Shown here: in pieces, positions 15,751 through 25,547 of the stretch
How the letters are laid out: each line of letters opens with the position of its first letter
Numbering within the stretch: position 1 is the stretch's first letter
NCBI GenBank assembly: GCA_963792075.1
Contig: CAWBUW010000012.1
Location: 186,001-250,000, forward strand
Direction: 5' to 3'
From: CAWBUW01 sp963792075
GTDB lineage: Bacteria; Chloroflexota; Anaerolineae; Anaerolineales; UBA4823
DNA: 64,000 bases
Notes under the pieces: generated by a model
The model's input: the letters and a program-made list of their open reading frames with translations, nothing else
What the model was told of the DNA's origin: nothing
Database searches by the model: none
Translations under genes and position numbers: made by a program

Positions 15751-16400
15751 TTATCAAAATATGCGGCATCAAAACCCTTGCTGAAGCGCTGGCTGCGCTC
15801 GAGAGCGGAGCGGACATGCTGGGGTTCAATTTCTACTCCCCCAGCCCACGCTATATCGAGCCCGAAGATTGCGCCAGCATCATGTCCGCCCTGCGAACAG
15901 CGGGGAAGGAGATGACGAGTGTAGGTGTTTTCGTCAATGAGGACCCCCAACGGGTGCGGGAAATCCTCGAAAACTGCGCCCTCGATGTGGCCCAGTTTTC
16001 GGGCGATGAACCCCCGGACTCTCTGGCCGCCCTGGATGGGCGCGCCTACAAAGCCGTACGCCCGGCATCGAATGCGGAGGCAGAGGATTTGCTGCGTACT
16101 TACGCCCGCGGGGCAGCGCCCACCTTGCTGGTGGACGCGCACGTCAAAGGCGCATACGGCGGGACGGGCGAGACCAGCAACTGGGCAATTGCCCGGCGCC
16201 TGGCGGAGCGGGCGCCGGTTCTACTGGCAGGTGGGCTGACGCCTCAAAACGTGGGCGCAGCCATCGGGGCAGTGCAGCCTTGGGGCGTGGACGTGGCCTC
16301 CGGGGTGGAATCCAGCCCTGGGGTCAAAGATATCGCCAAGATTTCAGCTTTCATCGCTGCCGTGAGAGCATCCTGTGAAATGACATCGGAAGGATCGTGA
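15747..16400 (+). CDS. trpF: Phosphoribosylanthranilate isomerase
   Basis: 217 residues; isomerises PRA to CdRP. Catalytic Cys in KICGIKTLAEA and Asp in LLVDAHVKGAYGGTGETSNW; GFNFYSPSPRYI and LAGGLTPQNVGAAI are typical of the barrel. The ATG overlaps the trpC stop (ATGA), so translation is coupled. Confidence 0.95.
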   Translation: MIIKICGIKTLAEALAALESGADMLGFNFYSPSPRYIEPEDCASIMSALRTAGKEMTSVGVFVNEDPQRVREILENCALDVAQFSGDEPPDSLAALDGRAYKAVRPASNAEAEDLLRTYARGAAPTLLVDAHVKGAYGGTGETSNWAIARRLAERAPVLLAGGLTPQNVGAAIGAVQPWGVDVASGVESSPGVKDIAKISAFIAAVRASCEMTSEGS

Positions 16401-16401
16401 T

Positions 16402-17619
16402 ATGACGAATGAAACCACTCTTCACCAAAGAAATCAGCTCCCTGCCAGGTTCGGCGCTTATGGCGGACAGTTTGTACCCGAAACGCTGGTGCCGGCGCTG
16501 GCGGAGCTGGAAAGTGCTTACCTTTCCGCCCGCACAGACGTGGAATTCAAAAAAGAGTTTGACCACTTGTTGGAAACCTACGTGGGACGCCCTACACCGC
16601 TGACTTTTGCCGCTCGCCTGACGGCTCAGTGCAATGGGGCCAAAATCTACCTGAAGCGTGAAGATTTGGCGCATTCCGGCGCGCACAAGATCAACAACGC
16701 CCTGGGGCAGGCCCTGCTGGCAAAGCGCATGGGCAAGCGGCGCGTGATTGCCGAAACGGGCGCCGGTCAGCATGGAGTGGCAACGGCGACGGCCTGTGCC
16801 TTGCTGGGGCTGGACTGTGTAGTTTACATGGGAACGGTGGATATGGCCCGTCAGGCGCCCAATGTGCAGCGGATGCGCCTGCTGGGGGCGGAGGTGTGCG
16901 GTGTCGAGAACGGCTCACAGACCTTGAAGGATGCCATCAATGAGGCCATTCGCGACTGGGTGACCTATGTGCAGGATACATACTATTTGTTGGGTTCTGC
17001 CCTGGGGCCGCACCCCTATCCGACCATGGTGCGCGACTTCCAGTCGGTCATTGGGCGAGAGGCCAGGGAACAGATTCTGGCAGCCGAAGGCCGCCTGCCA
17101 GATGCCATCATCGCCTGCGTGGGCGGTGGCTCGAACGCGATTGGCATCTTTCACGAGTTTCTGGAAGATGAATCAGTGCAGTTATTTGGCGTGGAGGCAG
17201 GTGGCCTGGGCATCCAGAGCGGTCACCATGCCGCCCGTTTTGCCGACCCAAGCATGGGACGCCCCGGTGTGCTGCACGGCTGCTACACTTACGTTCTGCA
17301 GGATGCCGATGGGCAGATTGCCGCCACACATTCGATCAGCGCCGGGTTGGATTATGCTGCTGTCGGCCCGGAACATACTTATCTGCGGGAATTAGAGCGC
17401 GCCTGCTACACTTATGCCACCGATAGCGAGGCGCTGGCAGCTTTTCAGACCCTCTGCCGTCTGGAAGGCATCATCCCGGCGCTGGAATCCTCGCACGCAG
17501 TGGCGGAGGCGATCAAGCAGGCAGCGAAGATGCCCCGTGACAGCATCCTGGTGGTCAATCTCTCCGGCCGCGGGGACAAAGATTTGGATACAGTCTTGAA
17601 AGCCTTGGAACCAGGGTAA
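16402..17619 (+). CDS. trpB: Tryptophan synthase beta chain
   Basis: 405 residues; PLP enzyme that condenses indole with serine. The PLP lysine is in HSGAHKINNALGQ, the phosphate loop is GGGSNAIG, and AETGAGQHGVATAT is the substrate loop. It is the classical TrpB1 type that pairs with TrpA. It begins two bases after trpF. Confidence 0.97.
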   Translation: MTNETTLHQRNQLPARFGAYGGQFVPETLVPALAELESAYLSARTDVEFKKEFDHLLETYVGRPTPLTFAARLTAQCNGAKIYLKREDLAHSGAHKINNALGQALLAKRMGKRRVIAETGAGQHGVATATACALLGLDCVVYMGTVDMARQAPNVQRMRLLGAEVCGVENGSQTLKDAINEAIRDWVTYVQDTYYLLGSALGPHPYPTMVRDFQSVIGREAREQILAAEGRLPDAIIACVGGGSNAIGIFHEFLEDESVQLFGVEAGGLGIQSGHHAARFADPSMGRPGVLHGCYTYVLQDADGQIAATHSISAGLDYAAVGPEHTYLRELERACYTYATDSEALAAFQTLCRLEGIIPALESSHAVAEAIKQAAKMPRDSILVVNLSGRGDKDLDTVLKALEPG

Positions 17620-17640
17620 TCGCATGTTGGAGAACCAGAC

Positions 17641-18447
17641 ATGGCAAAAACGATGAAAATCAGTGAGACTTTTGGCAAGGGGACGGCGGCTTTGATGCCG
17701 TACTTTACGATCGGATTCCCCGATTACAAGACTTCGCTCGAAGTGATCGAGGCTTGCGTGCACGCCGGGGCGGACTTGATCGAGTTAGGGATGCCCTTTT
17801 CGGACCCGCTGGCAGATGGCCGGACCATTCAACACAGCATGCAGGTGGCGTTGAAAAATGGCGTCACGGTGCAGCGCTGCCTGGAAGCGGTGAAGGCGCT
17901 GCGCAGCCGTGGGATAGAGATTCCTCTGGTCTTGATGGGTTATATCAATCCAATTTTGGCCTATGGGTTGAAGAAATTCGCCCTGGAGGCGTCACACGCC
18001 GGGGCCAGCGGCTTTATTATCCCCGATTATCCGCCGGAGGAGGCCGGAGAACTGCAAAAGCTGTGCCAGGCGTACGGCCTGGATCTGGTATTCTTGCTGC
18101 CACCCAACAGCGCTGAGGAGCGCATCCATTTCGTCGCTCAGCAAAGCCAGGGCTTTGTCTATCTCGTCTCGGTGATGGGAACCACAGGGGCGCGGCAGGC
18201 TTTGCCCTCGGAACTGGCCGAATTCGTGGGGCGAGTACGCGCCCACACGGATAAACCCCTGGCAGTCGGGTTTGGGATTTCCACACCGCAGCAGGCCGCT
18301 GCGATAGGCCAGATTGTGGATGGCGTCATCGTAGGGTCCGCACTGCTTAAGGCCGCCGGGCAGGCTGGCGACCCGGTCAAGGCGGCGGGGGATTTTGTGG
18401 GCGGACTAAAGAAAGCGCTGGTTGCGCGCCTGGAATTAGAGAAATAA
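17641..18447 (+). CDS. trpA: Tryptophan synthase alpha chain
   Basis: 268 residues; splits indole-glycerol phosphate and channels indole to TrpB. Catalytic Glu in LIELGMPFSDPLADG and Asp in GASGFIIPDYPPEE; the phosphate site includes VGFGIST. Last gene of the operon; a long palindrome follows. Confidence 0.97.
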   Translation: MAKTMKISETFGKGTAALMPYFTIGFPDYKTSLEVIEACVHAGADLIELGMPFSDPLADGRTIQHSMQVALKNGVTVQRCLEAVKALRSRGIEIPLVLMGYINPILAYGLKKFALEASHAGASGFIIPDYPPEEAGELQKLCQAYGLDLVFLLPPNSAEERIHFVAQQSQGFVYLVSVMGTTGARQALPSELAEFVGRVRAHTDKPLAVGFGISTPQQAAAIGQIVDGVIVGSALLKAAGQAGDPVKAAGDFVGGLKKALVARLELEK

Positions 18448-18493
18448 CCATTCGGACAGCCTGATGATTTCCATGACACATCCTATATTCCTT

Positions 18494-18591
18494 GGCTCTC
18501 TGGGAATCGCCGTGGTAGGGCAGATGTGGGAGTGTTTTGCGGGCAAAGCCCGCAAAACACTCCCACATCTGCCCTACCACGGCGATTCCCA
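18494..18591. repeat. Long palindrome (44-bp arms) behind trpA, family A
   Basis: Arms 18501-18544 and 18548-18591 are perfect inverted copies around AAA. The inner part GTGGGAGTGTTTTGCGGGC belongs to the family also at 38505, 51578 and 61233; the outer part carries the GGCGATTCCCA module also found at 39862 and 61275. It probably ends trp transcription. Confidence 0.85.
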
Positions 18592-18604
18592 ATGAACCTA
18601 TTCC

Positions 18605-18632
18605 TTGATATTTTTGCATTCTATGGCATAAT
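18605..18632 (+). promoter_or_regulatory. Promoter of the narXL-like pair
   Basis: TTGATA 18605-18610, 16 bases, CATAAT 18627-18632, about 90 bases before the kinase start. Confidence 0.5.
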
Positions 18633-18722
18633 GATTGCCGAGTGAGAAAGAGCATTCATCCACCGGGACCGGTATCACGAATTTTATTGACCAATTCGGG
18701 CAAAATGGAATAAACGAAGCAG

Positions 18723-20666
18723 ATGAAACGCAACCGCCTCACCACCAAAATGGGGTTGATATTTTTGTGTTTTGCCATGTTGGTGCTTATTTCTGTGGGG
18801 GTTACATTTTGGGGGCTGAACGCCCAAAAAGTGGATGCTGTGGTCATCAACCTGGCTGGTCGCCAGCGCATGTTGATCCAGCAAATGACGCGCCTGGCAT
18901 TAGAAATCGAGAACCAGGGACTTCAGGAACACTTCGCCTTGTTACAGGAAAGCCAGAGCACCTTCGAACAAACTTTGACAGCACTGCGTGATGGAGGTTC
19001 CGCTCCTTATCTTGCCGGGAGCAGCGTGGAGCTTCCCAGAACCAATTCTCCGGCCATCTTGGACCAAATCGATCAGGTAGAGCAAACCTGGCAAAGCTAC
19101 CAGGAGAAGTTGGCGGTGATCATGACCGCTTCGCCTGACAGCCAGGAATTCACCCAGGCTGTAAAATCTGTAGAGAGCATCAGCGCGACTTTCGTGGTAC
19201 AGGCAGACCAGCTCGTGCGCCTGTACGAAGCGCAATCCACTGCAAAAGTGACGACTTTACGCTGGGTGCAGCTTGCCTTCCTTATTAGTGCACTTGCCCT
19301 GTTAATTACCGGCGTGTGGATCACTTATCGTTACGTACTTTCCCCTTTGCAGGAACTCGGAAGCGCTGCGCGCGGCATCGGATCTGGGAACCTCGAAGCT
19401 CCTGTGCAGGTTAAAGGCGATGTAGAGATCGAAGTGTTGAGCATAGCGATGGAAGACATGCGCAGCAAATTGCTGGCTTCGCAGGTAGAGCTGCTCGACT
19501 GGACCAATACTCTGGAAGAGCGCGTAACTCGGCGCACTCAGGAATTAGAAGCTTTGAACACAGTCAGCCGAGAGATCAGCTCCAGGTTAGATATCAAACA
19601 TGTGTTGAAGTCGGTGGTCGAAAAATCTCGCCAACTGTTAGGCGCAGACGTAGCCTTTTTGTGCCTGCTGGATGACCAGAAAAATTTGCTGAGTTTACAG
19701 TCCACCAGTGGATCAGCGGATGCAGTCGAAGCCTGTGATACAACCGCCGGTGGGACCCTGGCCAGACAAGTGATCGCCAGTGAACAGGCTGTGCGCTGCG
19801 GAATTGACGGATGTCACGGTTTTTGCCAGATCGTCGCTATGCCCTATCGCCAAAGTCACCTGGCAGCGCCATTGAGTATCGGCAATCGTGTTATTGGAGC
19901 CTTGTGTGTTGCCTCACAGCAGCCTGACTACTTTACGGATGATGCAGCCGGTTATTTGACCCGGCTGGCGAATATCGCTTCAATTGCATTGGAAAATGCT
20001 CGCCTGTATGCTCAGTTGGAACTTTCCTCTGCGTTGGAAGAACGCCACCGCATTGCAGCCGAGATGCACGACGGTCTGGCGCAGACTCTGAGCTTTCTGA
20101 AGATCACTTCGGATCAGGTAGACGAAAGTCTTGCAAAGGGTGATGTATATCTGGCAAAGCAATCACTGGCGCGTGTACAGCGGGGCGTCGACCAGGCGTC
20201 GACCGATATTCGCCGGGCTATCGATAGTCTGCACGATCAATTCCCGGCCCAATTTACCTTACAAGAGCAGTTGAGCAGTCTGGTGGATGAGTTCAAAGAC
20301 AACACTCCTCAAACCGGGTGGGATAACCAGGCCAATATTCCATTGATCCTGGCGCATCCAAAGGCAGAGCAGGTGCTGCGCGTGGTGCGAGAGGCATTGA
20401 TCAATGCCCAAAAATACAGTCAGGCCACGCAAATCTGGGTCAAATTGAAGCATTTCAACGGATCTGCAATCGTCAGCATAGAAGATAACGGGGTGGGTTT
20501 CAACCCTCAGGATTTGCCCCAGGATGACCGGCCCCATTTTGGCCTGAAAATTATGCAAGCTCGGGCAGCGAGGCTGGAAGGGAAATTAGAAATTCATTCC
20601 CAACAAGACCAGGGCACACAGGTTGTGCTTACCTGGCCACTAGAAAACGACCAAAACAATGAATAA
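18723..20666 (+). CDS. narX: NarX-like sensor histidine kinase
   Basis: 647 residues. A first membrane helix (about 10-32) is followed at once by NLAGRQRMLIQQMTRLAL, the ligand motif of the NarX/PilJ-type periplasmic domain that senses nitrate/nitrite. Second helix at about 181-203, HAMP, a GAF domain (about 285-425) with a C-x4-C-x3-C cluster (RCGIDGCHGFC), then a HisKA_3 box ERHRIAAEMHDGLAQ with phospho-acceptor His449 and an ATPase domain (NAQKYSQA, EDNGVGF). Its stop overlaps the regulator gene. Position directly before the nitrate reductase operon supports nitrate sensing; the ligand itself is inferred. Confidence 0.88.
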   Translation: MKRNRLTTKMGLIFLCFAMLVLISVGVTFWGLNAQKVDAVVINLAGRQRMLIQQMTRLALEIENQGLQEHFALLQESQSTFEQTLTALRDGGSAPYLAGSSVELPRTNSPAILDQIDQVEQTWQSYQEKLAVIMTASPDSQEFTQAVKSVESISATFVVQADQLVRLYEAQSTAKVTTLRWVQLAFLISALALLITGVWITYRYVLSPLQELGSAARGIGSGNLEAPVQVKGDVEIEVLSIAMEDMRSKLLASQVELLDWTNTLEERVTRRTQELEALNTVSREISSRLDIKHVLKSVVEKSRQLLGADVAFLCLLDDQKNLLSLQSTSGSADAVEACDTTAGGTLARQVIASEQAVRCGIDGCHGFCQIVAMPYRQSHLAAPLSIGNRVIGALCVASQQPDYFTDDAAGYLTRLANIASIALENARLYAQLELSSALEERHRIAAEMHDGLAQTLSFLKITSDQVDESLAKGDVYLAKQSLARVQRGVDQASTDIRRAIDSLHDQFPAQFTLQEQLSSLVDEFKDNTPQTGWDNQANIPLILAHPKAEQVLRVVREALINAQKYSQATQIWVKLKHFNGSAIVSIEDNGVGFNPQDLPQDDRPHFGLKIMQARAARLEGKLEIHSQQDQGTQVVLTWPLENDQNNE

Positions 20667-21309
20667 AACTCGCGTTCTGTTAGCCGATGACCACATATTG
20701 CTCCGTGAAGGCCTGGTGGGTATTATCGCTTCCCAACCGGATATGGAAGTTGTAGGCGAAGCTTCAGATGGCCTGGAAGCGATTATCAAAGCCAGCGAAC
20801 TACGCCCTGACCTGATCCTGATGGATATCCAGATGCCTGGTTGTGATGGGCTGGAAGCTACCCGCAAGATAAAACATGCTCTCCCTGGAACGGTCATTGT
20901 GATGCTTACCGTTCGAGACGATGAGGAGAAATTGTTCGAGGCGATCAAAAACGGGGCGCAAGGTTACCTGATAAAAAATATCCGTTCTCAGGAGATGCTC
21001 CAAATGCTACGCGGGGTTCTAAAAGGCGAGGCGGCTATTCCCCCGCACCTGGCCGGGCGCATGCTGGAGGAGTTCCGCAGGTTGAGCTACCAGGTTGGGG
21101 GTGAAGCGACCGAGGAAAACAACTTAACTCTGCGCGAGCAAGAAGTACTGGCGCAAGTAGCCGAGGGCCTGTCTGACAAGGAAATTGCCACACGCCTGGC
21201 TATCAGCCTGTACACGGTCAAAAGCCACTTGCGCAATATCCTCTCCAAGCTCCAGGTCAGCAGCCGCCGAGAAGCCGCCCGCCTGGCCAAAGATAAGGGC
21301 TTGTTCTAA
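20659..21309 (+). CDS. narL: NarL-family response regulator
   Basis: 216 residues: receiver domain with ADDH acidic pocket, phosphorylated Asp56 (LILMDIQMPG) and a Lys in GYLIKN, then a LuxR-type helix-turn-helix (LTLREQEVLAQVAEGLSDKE ... LYTVKSHLRNILSKL). Overlaps the kinase gene by eight bases, so the two form a two-component pair. It most likely activates the downstream nar operon under nitrate and low oxygen. Confidence 0.9.
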   Translation: MNKTRVLLADDHILLREGLVGIIASQPDMEVVGEASDGLEAIIKASELRPDLILMDIQMPGCDGLEATRKIKHALPGTVIVMLTVRDDEEKLFEAIKNGAQGYLIKNIRSQEMLQMLRGVLKGEAAIPPHLAGRMLEEFRRLSYQVGGEATEENNLTLREQEVLAQVAEGLSDKEIATRLAISLYTVKSHLRNILSKLQVSSRREAARLAKDKGLF

Positions 21310-21457
21310 GGGTCCTACCTCACCGGTTCTCGCTCACTCTAAAAGAACTAGTTCTCCCTTCCCACTTCATCCCTCTTATTCCGTTCTTCCCACGGATAAC
21401 GAGGGATTTGTTTTAATCCGGACTTGAATTAACCTATAAGAGAAAGGAAACGCCCGT
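21310..21457 (+). promoter_or_regulatory. nar operon promoter region with palindrome
   Basis: A perfect 12-bp palindrome AGAACTAGTTCT (21344-21355) and a TATAAG box (21435-21440) without a good -35 box, as expected for an activator-dependent promoter. The palindrome could bind the NarL-like or another regulator; this is inference. Confidence 0.4.
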
Positions 21458-23500
21458 ATGTGCGCATTGATCTATAACGTTGACATTCCCGATCTGGAAT
21501 ATTATCGCAAGATGGTCAAATGCCAGGAGGCCTGCCCGGTCTACACGGACTCGCGTGGCTACGTGACGGCCATTGCGCGGGGTGAGTTGGAGCTGGGGTA
21601 TGAAATTGCTCACGATCCCAATCCACTCTCCACCATTTGTGGCCGCATCTGCGGCGCGCCCTGTGAGGCGGCCTGCCGGCGGGGTACGGTCGGCCCAGAT
21701 TTTGAGCCGGTTGCCATCCGGCCATTGAAGCGAGTGTTGACCGAGCGCCTGGGACCAGAATCACGGCAATTATTACCTGGCGCGCCTCAAACCGGCGACG
21801 CAAAAACGGCTGCTGCCGGAACGCCGCTTCACCCTGGGCCGGTACAAGTCAACTTGCCCGGCCAGGGACCGGACTTTACCTATTCACGTGTTCGCTGGTC
21901 GCGCCAGGCTTTGCGGACCCTGGCTGCCCAACCTGGCCGCAAACATGGGCGAGTAGCTGTGATCGGCGCTGGCCCTGTCGGGTTGACTGTAGCCAATGAT
22001 CTGGCGCTGCTCGGTCACCAGGTCGAGATCTTCGAGGCCGGCCCCAAAACCGGCGGTATGATGCGCTACGGCGTGCCGGTTTACCGGATTGACCAGCAAG
22101 CCATGGATTTGGAAATCCAATCGATTCTCAAACTGGGCGTTCAAATCCACTTTGATACCCCCATCGGTAAGGCGATCATGCTGGCAGACCTGCGCCGCGA
22201 GTATGACGCCGTTTTCCTGGGAATTGGCCTGATGGAAGGCCGTAAACTGAATATCCTGGGCGGTGAGTTGGACGGTGTAATCACTGCGGTAGATCTGTTA
22301 CTCAACTATAACCTGGGATATAAGGTGGAGTTAGGCAAACGCGTCCTTGTAGTTGGCGGCGGTGATGTTGCCATGGATGCTGCTCGTACAGCTTTACGTT
22401 TGGGGCAAGTCACTGCCGAACAAGAAAAAGAACTGGATAAAACCGAAGCGCGCGGCGAAGAGGAAAGCGAAGCCATGCACACTGCGCTGGATGTGGCTCG
22501 TACTGCCCTACGCCTGGGCGTTGCCAGGGTGCAGGTGGTGGCGCTTAAATCATGGGATGAATTGCCCGCCTCGCGTTTCGAGCTGGAAGAGGCGCAGGAA
22601 GAGGGCATCGAGATCACCCCCCGCCTGGGCCCCAACCGGATCATTGGCGAGAAAGGCAGCGTAACCGGGTTAGAGGTGATCGAAGTTACTTCTGTCTTCG
22701 ACCAGGCAGGGCGCTTCAACCCGCAATTCAAAACGGGGTCAGAACACCTCATTCCTTGCGATACGGTTATCCTGGCTGTCGGCCAACGCGCCAACATGGA
22801 ATTACTGGGGGGTGCGGAGGATATCACCATCTCACCGCGCGGCCTGGTGCAAATCGACCCGCTAACCGGCCAGACCAGCGCTGCGGATGTGTTCGCTGGC
22901 GGCGATGTATCCAGCGGCCCGCGATTGATCATCAGCGCTGTGCGCGATGGGCACGTCGCCGCGCTGGGCATCGAGCAATTCTTGCAAGGCCGCGCCTTGA
23001 AGGTGAGCACGCAGGCTGGATGGACCAACCTGCCCGGACACGCCATGTTTGCCGAGTGGACCAAAAAAGAACGCCTTAAACCGGACTCTCTGCCGGTTGA
23101 CCGCCGCACGGGCATCTCGGTCATCGAGCTGGGCTATTCGCTGGCCCAGGCGGTTGAGGAAGGCAGTCGTTGCCTGGAATGTAGCGTACAAACCATTTTC
23201 GATGGCAGCAAATGTATCTTGTGCAATGGCTGCGTGGATGTTTGCCCGTGGGACTGCTTGAAAATCGTGCGCATTGATCAGATGACCGGCGGCGAGGCGC
23301 TGCAAACTGTGGTCAAAGCGCACCTGGGCGTATCGACGGATGACCGGGCAGACCAGGCCCCCCTCAAGGTCGCTGCCATGCTCAAAGATGACGAAAACTG
23401 CACCCGCTGCGCCTTGTGCGCCACGCGCTGCCCTACGGGCGCAATCACGATGGAGGCCTTCCGCTTTCAAGAGGCCTTGACTTACGAGAACCCTTGGTAA
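21458..23500 (+). CDS. GltD-like Fe-S flavoprotein with C-terminal ferredoxin domain
   Basis: 680 residues. The N-terminal Cys clusters (KCQEACPVYTDSRGY, CGRICGAPCEAACRRG) bind 4Fe-4S as in glutamate-synthase small subunit. FAD fold VAVIGAGPVGLTVANDLALL, NAD(P) fold VLVVGGGDVAMDAARTALRL, and a C-terminal two-cluster ferredoxin (CILCNGCVDVCPWDC, CTRCALCATRCPTGA). It can move electrons between NAD(P)H or a ferredoxin and a partner. As first gene of the nar/bc operon it is a plausible electron entry or exit point. Oddity: the helix ARTALRLG occurs twice, 39 residues apart, around a charged insertion, as if the segment had been duplicated. Confidence 0.88.
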   Translation: MCALIYNVDIPDLEYYRKMVKCQEACPVYTDSRGYVTAIARGELELGYEIAHDPNPLSTICGRICGAPCEAACRRGTVGPDFEPVAIRPLKRVLTERLGPESRQLLPGAPQTGDAKTAAAGTPLHPGPVQVNLPGQGPDFTYSRVRWSRQALRTLAAQPGRKHGRVAVIGAGPVGLTVANDLALLGHQVEIFEAGPKTGGMMRYGVPVYRIDQQAMDLEIQSILKLGVQIHFDTPIGKAIMLADLRREYDAVFLGIGLMEGRKLNILGGELDGVITAVDLLLNYNLGYKVELGKRVLVVGGGDVAMDAARTALRLGQVTAEQEKELDKTEARGEEESEAMHTALDVARTALRLGVARVQVVALKSWDELPASRFELEEAQEEGIEITPRLGPNRIIGEKGSVTGLEVIEVTSVFDQAGRFNPQFKTGSEHLIPCDTVILAVGQRANMELLGGAEDITISPRGLVQIDPLTGQTSAADVFAGGDVSSGPRLIISAVRDGHVAALGIEQFLQGRALKVSTQAGWTNLPGHAMFAEWTKKERLKPDSLPVDRRTGISVIELGYSLAQAVEEGSRCLECSVQTIFDGSKCILCNGCVDVCPWDCLKIVRIDQMTGGEALQTVVKAHLGVSTDDRADQAPLKVAAMLKDDENCTRCALCATRCPTGAITMEAFRFQEALTYENPW

Positions 23501-23520
23501 AGATAGCAAGGAGCCGCAAT

Positions 23521-24261
23521 ATGCAAAATCTTATCACTTATGTTACCCAATCTCGGTTTTGGCGTTCGTTCTTCCGCCATGGATGGCCGGATAACCCGCT
23601 GGATCGCTCGCTGGTGATGACCAGTAATATCTTCCTTCATCTGCACCCTGTCAAAGTCAGCCGCAAAAGCCTGAAAGCCTCCTACAGCCTGGGACTGGGC
23701 GTGCTAACCGTGATCGTTTTCCTGGTGCTTTCGCTCACTGGTCTGCTGCTGATGTTCTATTACGTCCCCTCGGTAGAACGCTCCTACGGGTATATCGTCA
23801 CTTTGCAAACCCAGGTCCCGTTTGGACAGATATTGCGCAACATGCACCGTTGGTCGGCGCATCTGATGGTTCTCCTGGTTGTGCTGCATATGGCGCGCGT
23901 TTTTTACACCGGTGCATATAAACCGCCGCGCGAATTCAATTGGGTAATTGGCGTTTTCCTGCTGCTGCTCACCCTGGGCGCCAGCTTCACCGGCTACCTG
24001 CTGCCCTGGGACCAATTAGCTTTCTGGGCCATTACCGTAGGCACCAGCGTGGCCGGGTATGCGCCTCTCATAGGCGCAACGATCAAGACTTTCCTGCTCG
24101 GTGGCCCTGAAGTAGGCCAGGAAGCGCTGACGCGCTTCTACGCGCTGCATGTCATGCTCATTCCAATGGGTATTGTGCTACTCACATCGATACACCTCTG
24201 GCGTATCCGCAAGGATGGCGGATTGGCTGCCAACCAGACCAGGGAAGATGAAAACAAATGA
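23521..24261 (+). CDS. Cytochrome b, N-terminal half (b6-like)
   Basis: 246 residues with four transmembrane helices; haem-ligand pairs are HRWSAH...VLHMARVF and YALHVML...SIHLWRI. GYLLPWDQLAFWA is the typical b6/b quinol-site loop. It carries electrons from quinol across the membrane together with the next two genes. ATG 23521 with AAGGAG; it ends four bases into the next gene. Confidence 0.93.
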   Translation: MQNLITYVTQSRFWRSFFRHGWPDNPLDRSLVMTSNIFLHLHPVKVSRKSLKASYSLGLGVLTVIVFLVLSLTGLLLMFYYVPSVERSYGYIVTLQTQVPFGQILRNMHRWSAHLMVLLVVLHMARVFYTGAYKPPREFNWVIGVFLLLLTLGASFTGYLLPWDQLAFWAITVGTSVAGYAPLIGATIKTFLLGGPEVGQEALTRFYALHVMLIPMGIVLLTSIHLWRIRKDGGLAANQTREDENK

Positions 24262-25028
24262 CCAACAAAATCTTAACTTCCTCTCCTTTCAGCAAGAGCA
24301 GTCGCAAAACCTATACCCTGGTTGAGCTGGTCAGCGGCGCTCCGACGGTCATGACCGACCACGGCCCAGACGGCACGGTGTTTGCCTTTCCTATTGTGGC
24401 CCTGTTAGAAGTTCTCCTTTCCCTGGGGGTTGGGATTTTTCTGCTCTTCCTTTCGCTGGCCATCAACGCGCCCCTGGAAGCAATCGCCAATCCCAACCAG
24501 ACCACCGACCCGGCCAAAGCGCCCTGGTATTTTATGGGTTTGCAAGAGATGCTCGAACATGGCCACCCGACCCTCATGGCAGTGGTTTTACCTACCTTGA
24601 TGGTGCTGTTTGTGCTGGCAATCCCCTACATTGACAATTCCCCTCAGGGCGCGGGGCGCTGGTTTACGTCGGAACGGGGGCGGCATATCACCCGCAACAC
24701 GGCATTGTATGTAATGGTAGCGATGCCTCTATTCATCCTGATAGACAATATTTTCCCGCCGCGCGAGCTTTTGCGCGGGATTGTGCCGGATTTTGTGGCG
24801 CAGGTGGTGATTCCTGCCCTGATTCTGGGCGTGCTGGTTTTACTGCCTTTGTTGGTGCTGGCGCGCTCGAAACCCACTGCCCGCGAAGTAGTTTTGGTTG
24901 CGTTCACGATGCTGTTCGTTTCAGCTATCATTTTTACCTTGACAGGTTTTCTGTTCCGGGGTCCGGGCTTCAAGCTTTATGCGCCCTGGAATATGCCCAA
25001 TGGATATTCACCATTCGATAACCTGTAA
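24258..25028 (+). CDS. Cytochrome b, C-terminal half (subunit IV-like)
   Basis: 256 residues. PWYFMGLQEML corresponds to the PEWYF-type quinol motif of cytochrome b C-terminal halves; six or so hydrophobic helices follow, more than the three of b6f subunit IV. ATG overlaps the upstream stop (ATGA). With the N-terminal half and the Rieske protein it forms a bc-type complex dedicated to the nar operon. Confidence 0.88.
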   Translation: MTNKILTSSPFSKSSRKTYTLVELVSGAPTVMTDHGPDGTVFAFPIVALLEVLLSLGVGIFLLFLSLAINAPLEAIANPNQTTDPAKAPWYFMGLQEMLEHGHPTLMAVVLPTLMVLFVLAIPYIDNSPQGAGRWFTSERGRHITRNTALYVMVAMPLFILIDNIFPPRELLRGIVPDFVAQVVIPALILGVLVLLPLLVLARSKPTAREVVLVAFTMLFVSAIIFTLTGFLFRGPGFKLYAPWNMPNGYSPFDNL

Positions 25029-25043
25029 AACAGGAGGCGCGAG

Positions 25044-25538
25044 TTGCAATACATAGAAAAAATTATCCCCAAAAAGCATCTAAGCCGCCGCGGGTTCCTG
25101 GGAATAGCCTGGGCGGGGTCTCTGGCTTTGTTGGCAGGCCAATGGGTAGTGTCTCTGGTCCGCTTTCTCAAACCGGTCTCTGGCGGTGGCTTTGGCGGAT
25201 TGGTTTATGCCGGAAAAGTGGATGAATTCCCCATTGGCAGCGTGAACCGTGTATTAAGCGGGCGCTTTTACCTGGTGCACAACGAAGACGGATTCCTGGC
25301 GCTATGGCAGCGCTGCACCCATCTGGGCTGCGCCGTTCCCTGGAATACAGCCGAAGGACAATTCCATTGCCCCTGTCACGGTTCTTTGTTCAATACGGTA
25401 GGCGAAGTGATCGGCGGTCCTGCCCCCCGGCCGATGGATTACTTCCCGGTCACCATTCGCAGCGGCGAAGTCTGGGTGGATACCAGCAAGCCAACCGAAC
25501 GTACCCAATACGATCCTTCTCAGTTGGCCCAGGCTTAG
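25044..25538 (+). CDS. Rieske 2Fe-2S protein
   Basis: 164 residues. The N-terminus has a twin-arginine motif SRRGFLGIA and one helix, so it is exported by Tat and membrane-anchored. Cluster ligands CTHLGC and CPCHGS are both present, including the extra disulphide Cys pair. It passes electrons from quinol to a periplasmic cytochrome. TTG start at 25044 behind AGGAGG. Confidence 0.93.
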   Translation: MQYIEKIIPKKHLSRRGFLGIAWAGSLALLAGQWVVSLVRFLKPVSGGGFGGLVYAGKVDEFPIGSVNRVLSGRFYLVHNEDGFLALWQRCTHLGCAVPWNTAEGQFHCPCHGSLFNTVGEVIGGPAPRPMDYFPVTIRSGEVWVDTSKPTERTQYDPSQLAQA

Positions 25539-25547
25539 CGAGGCCTC

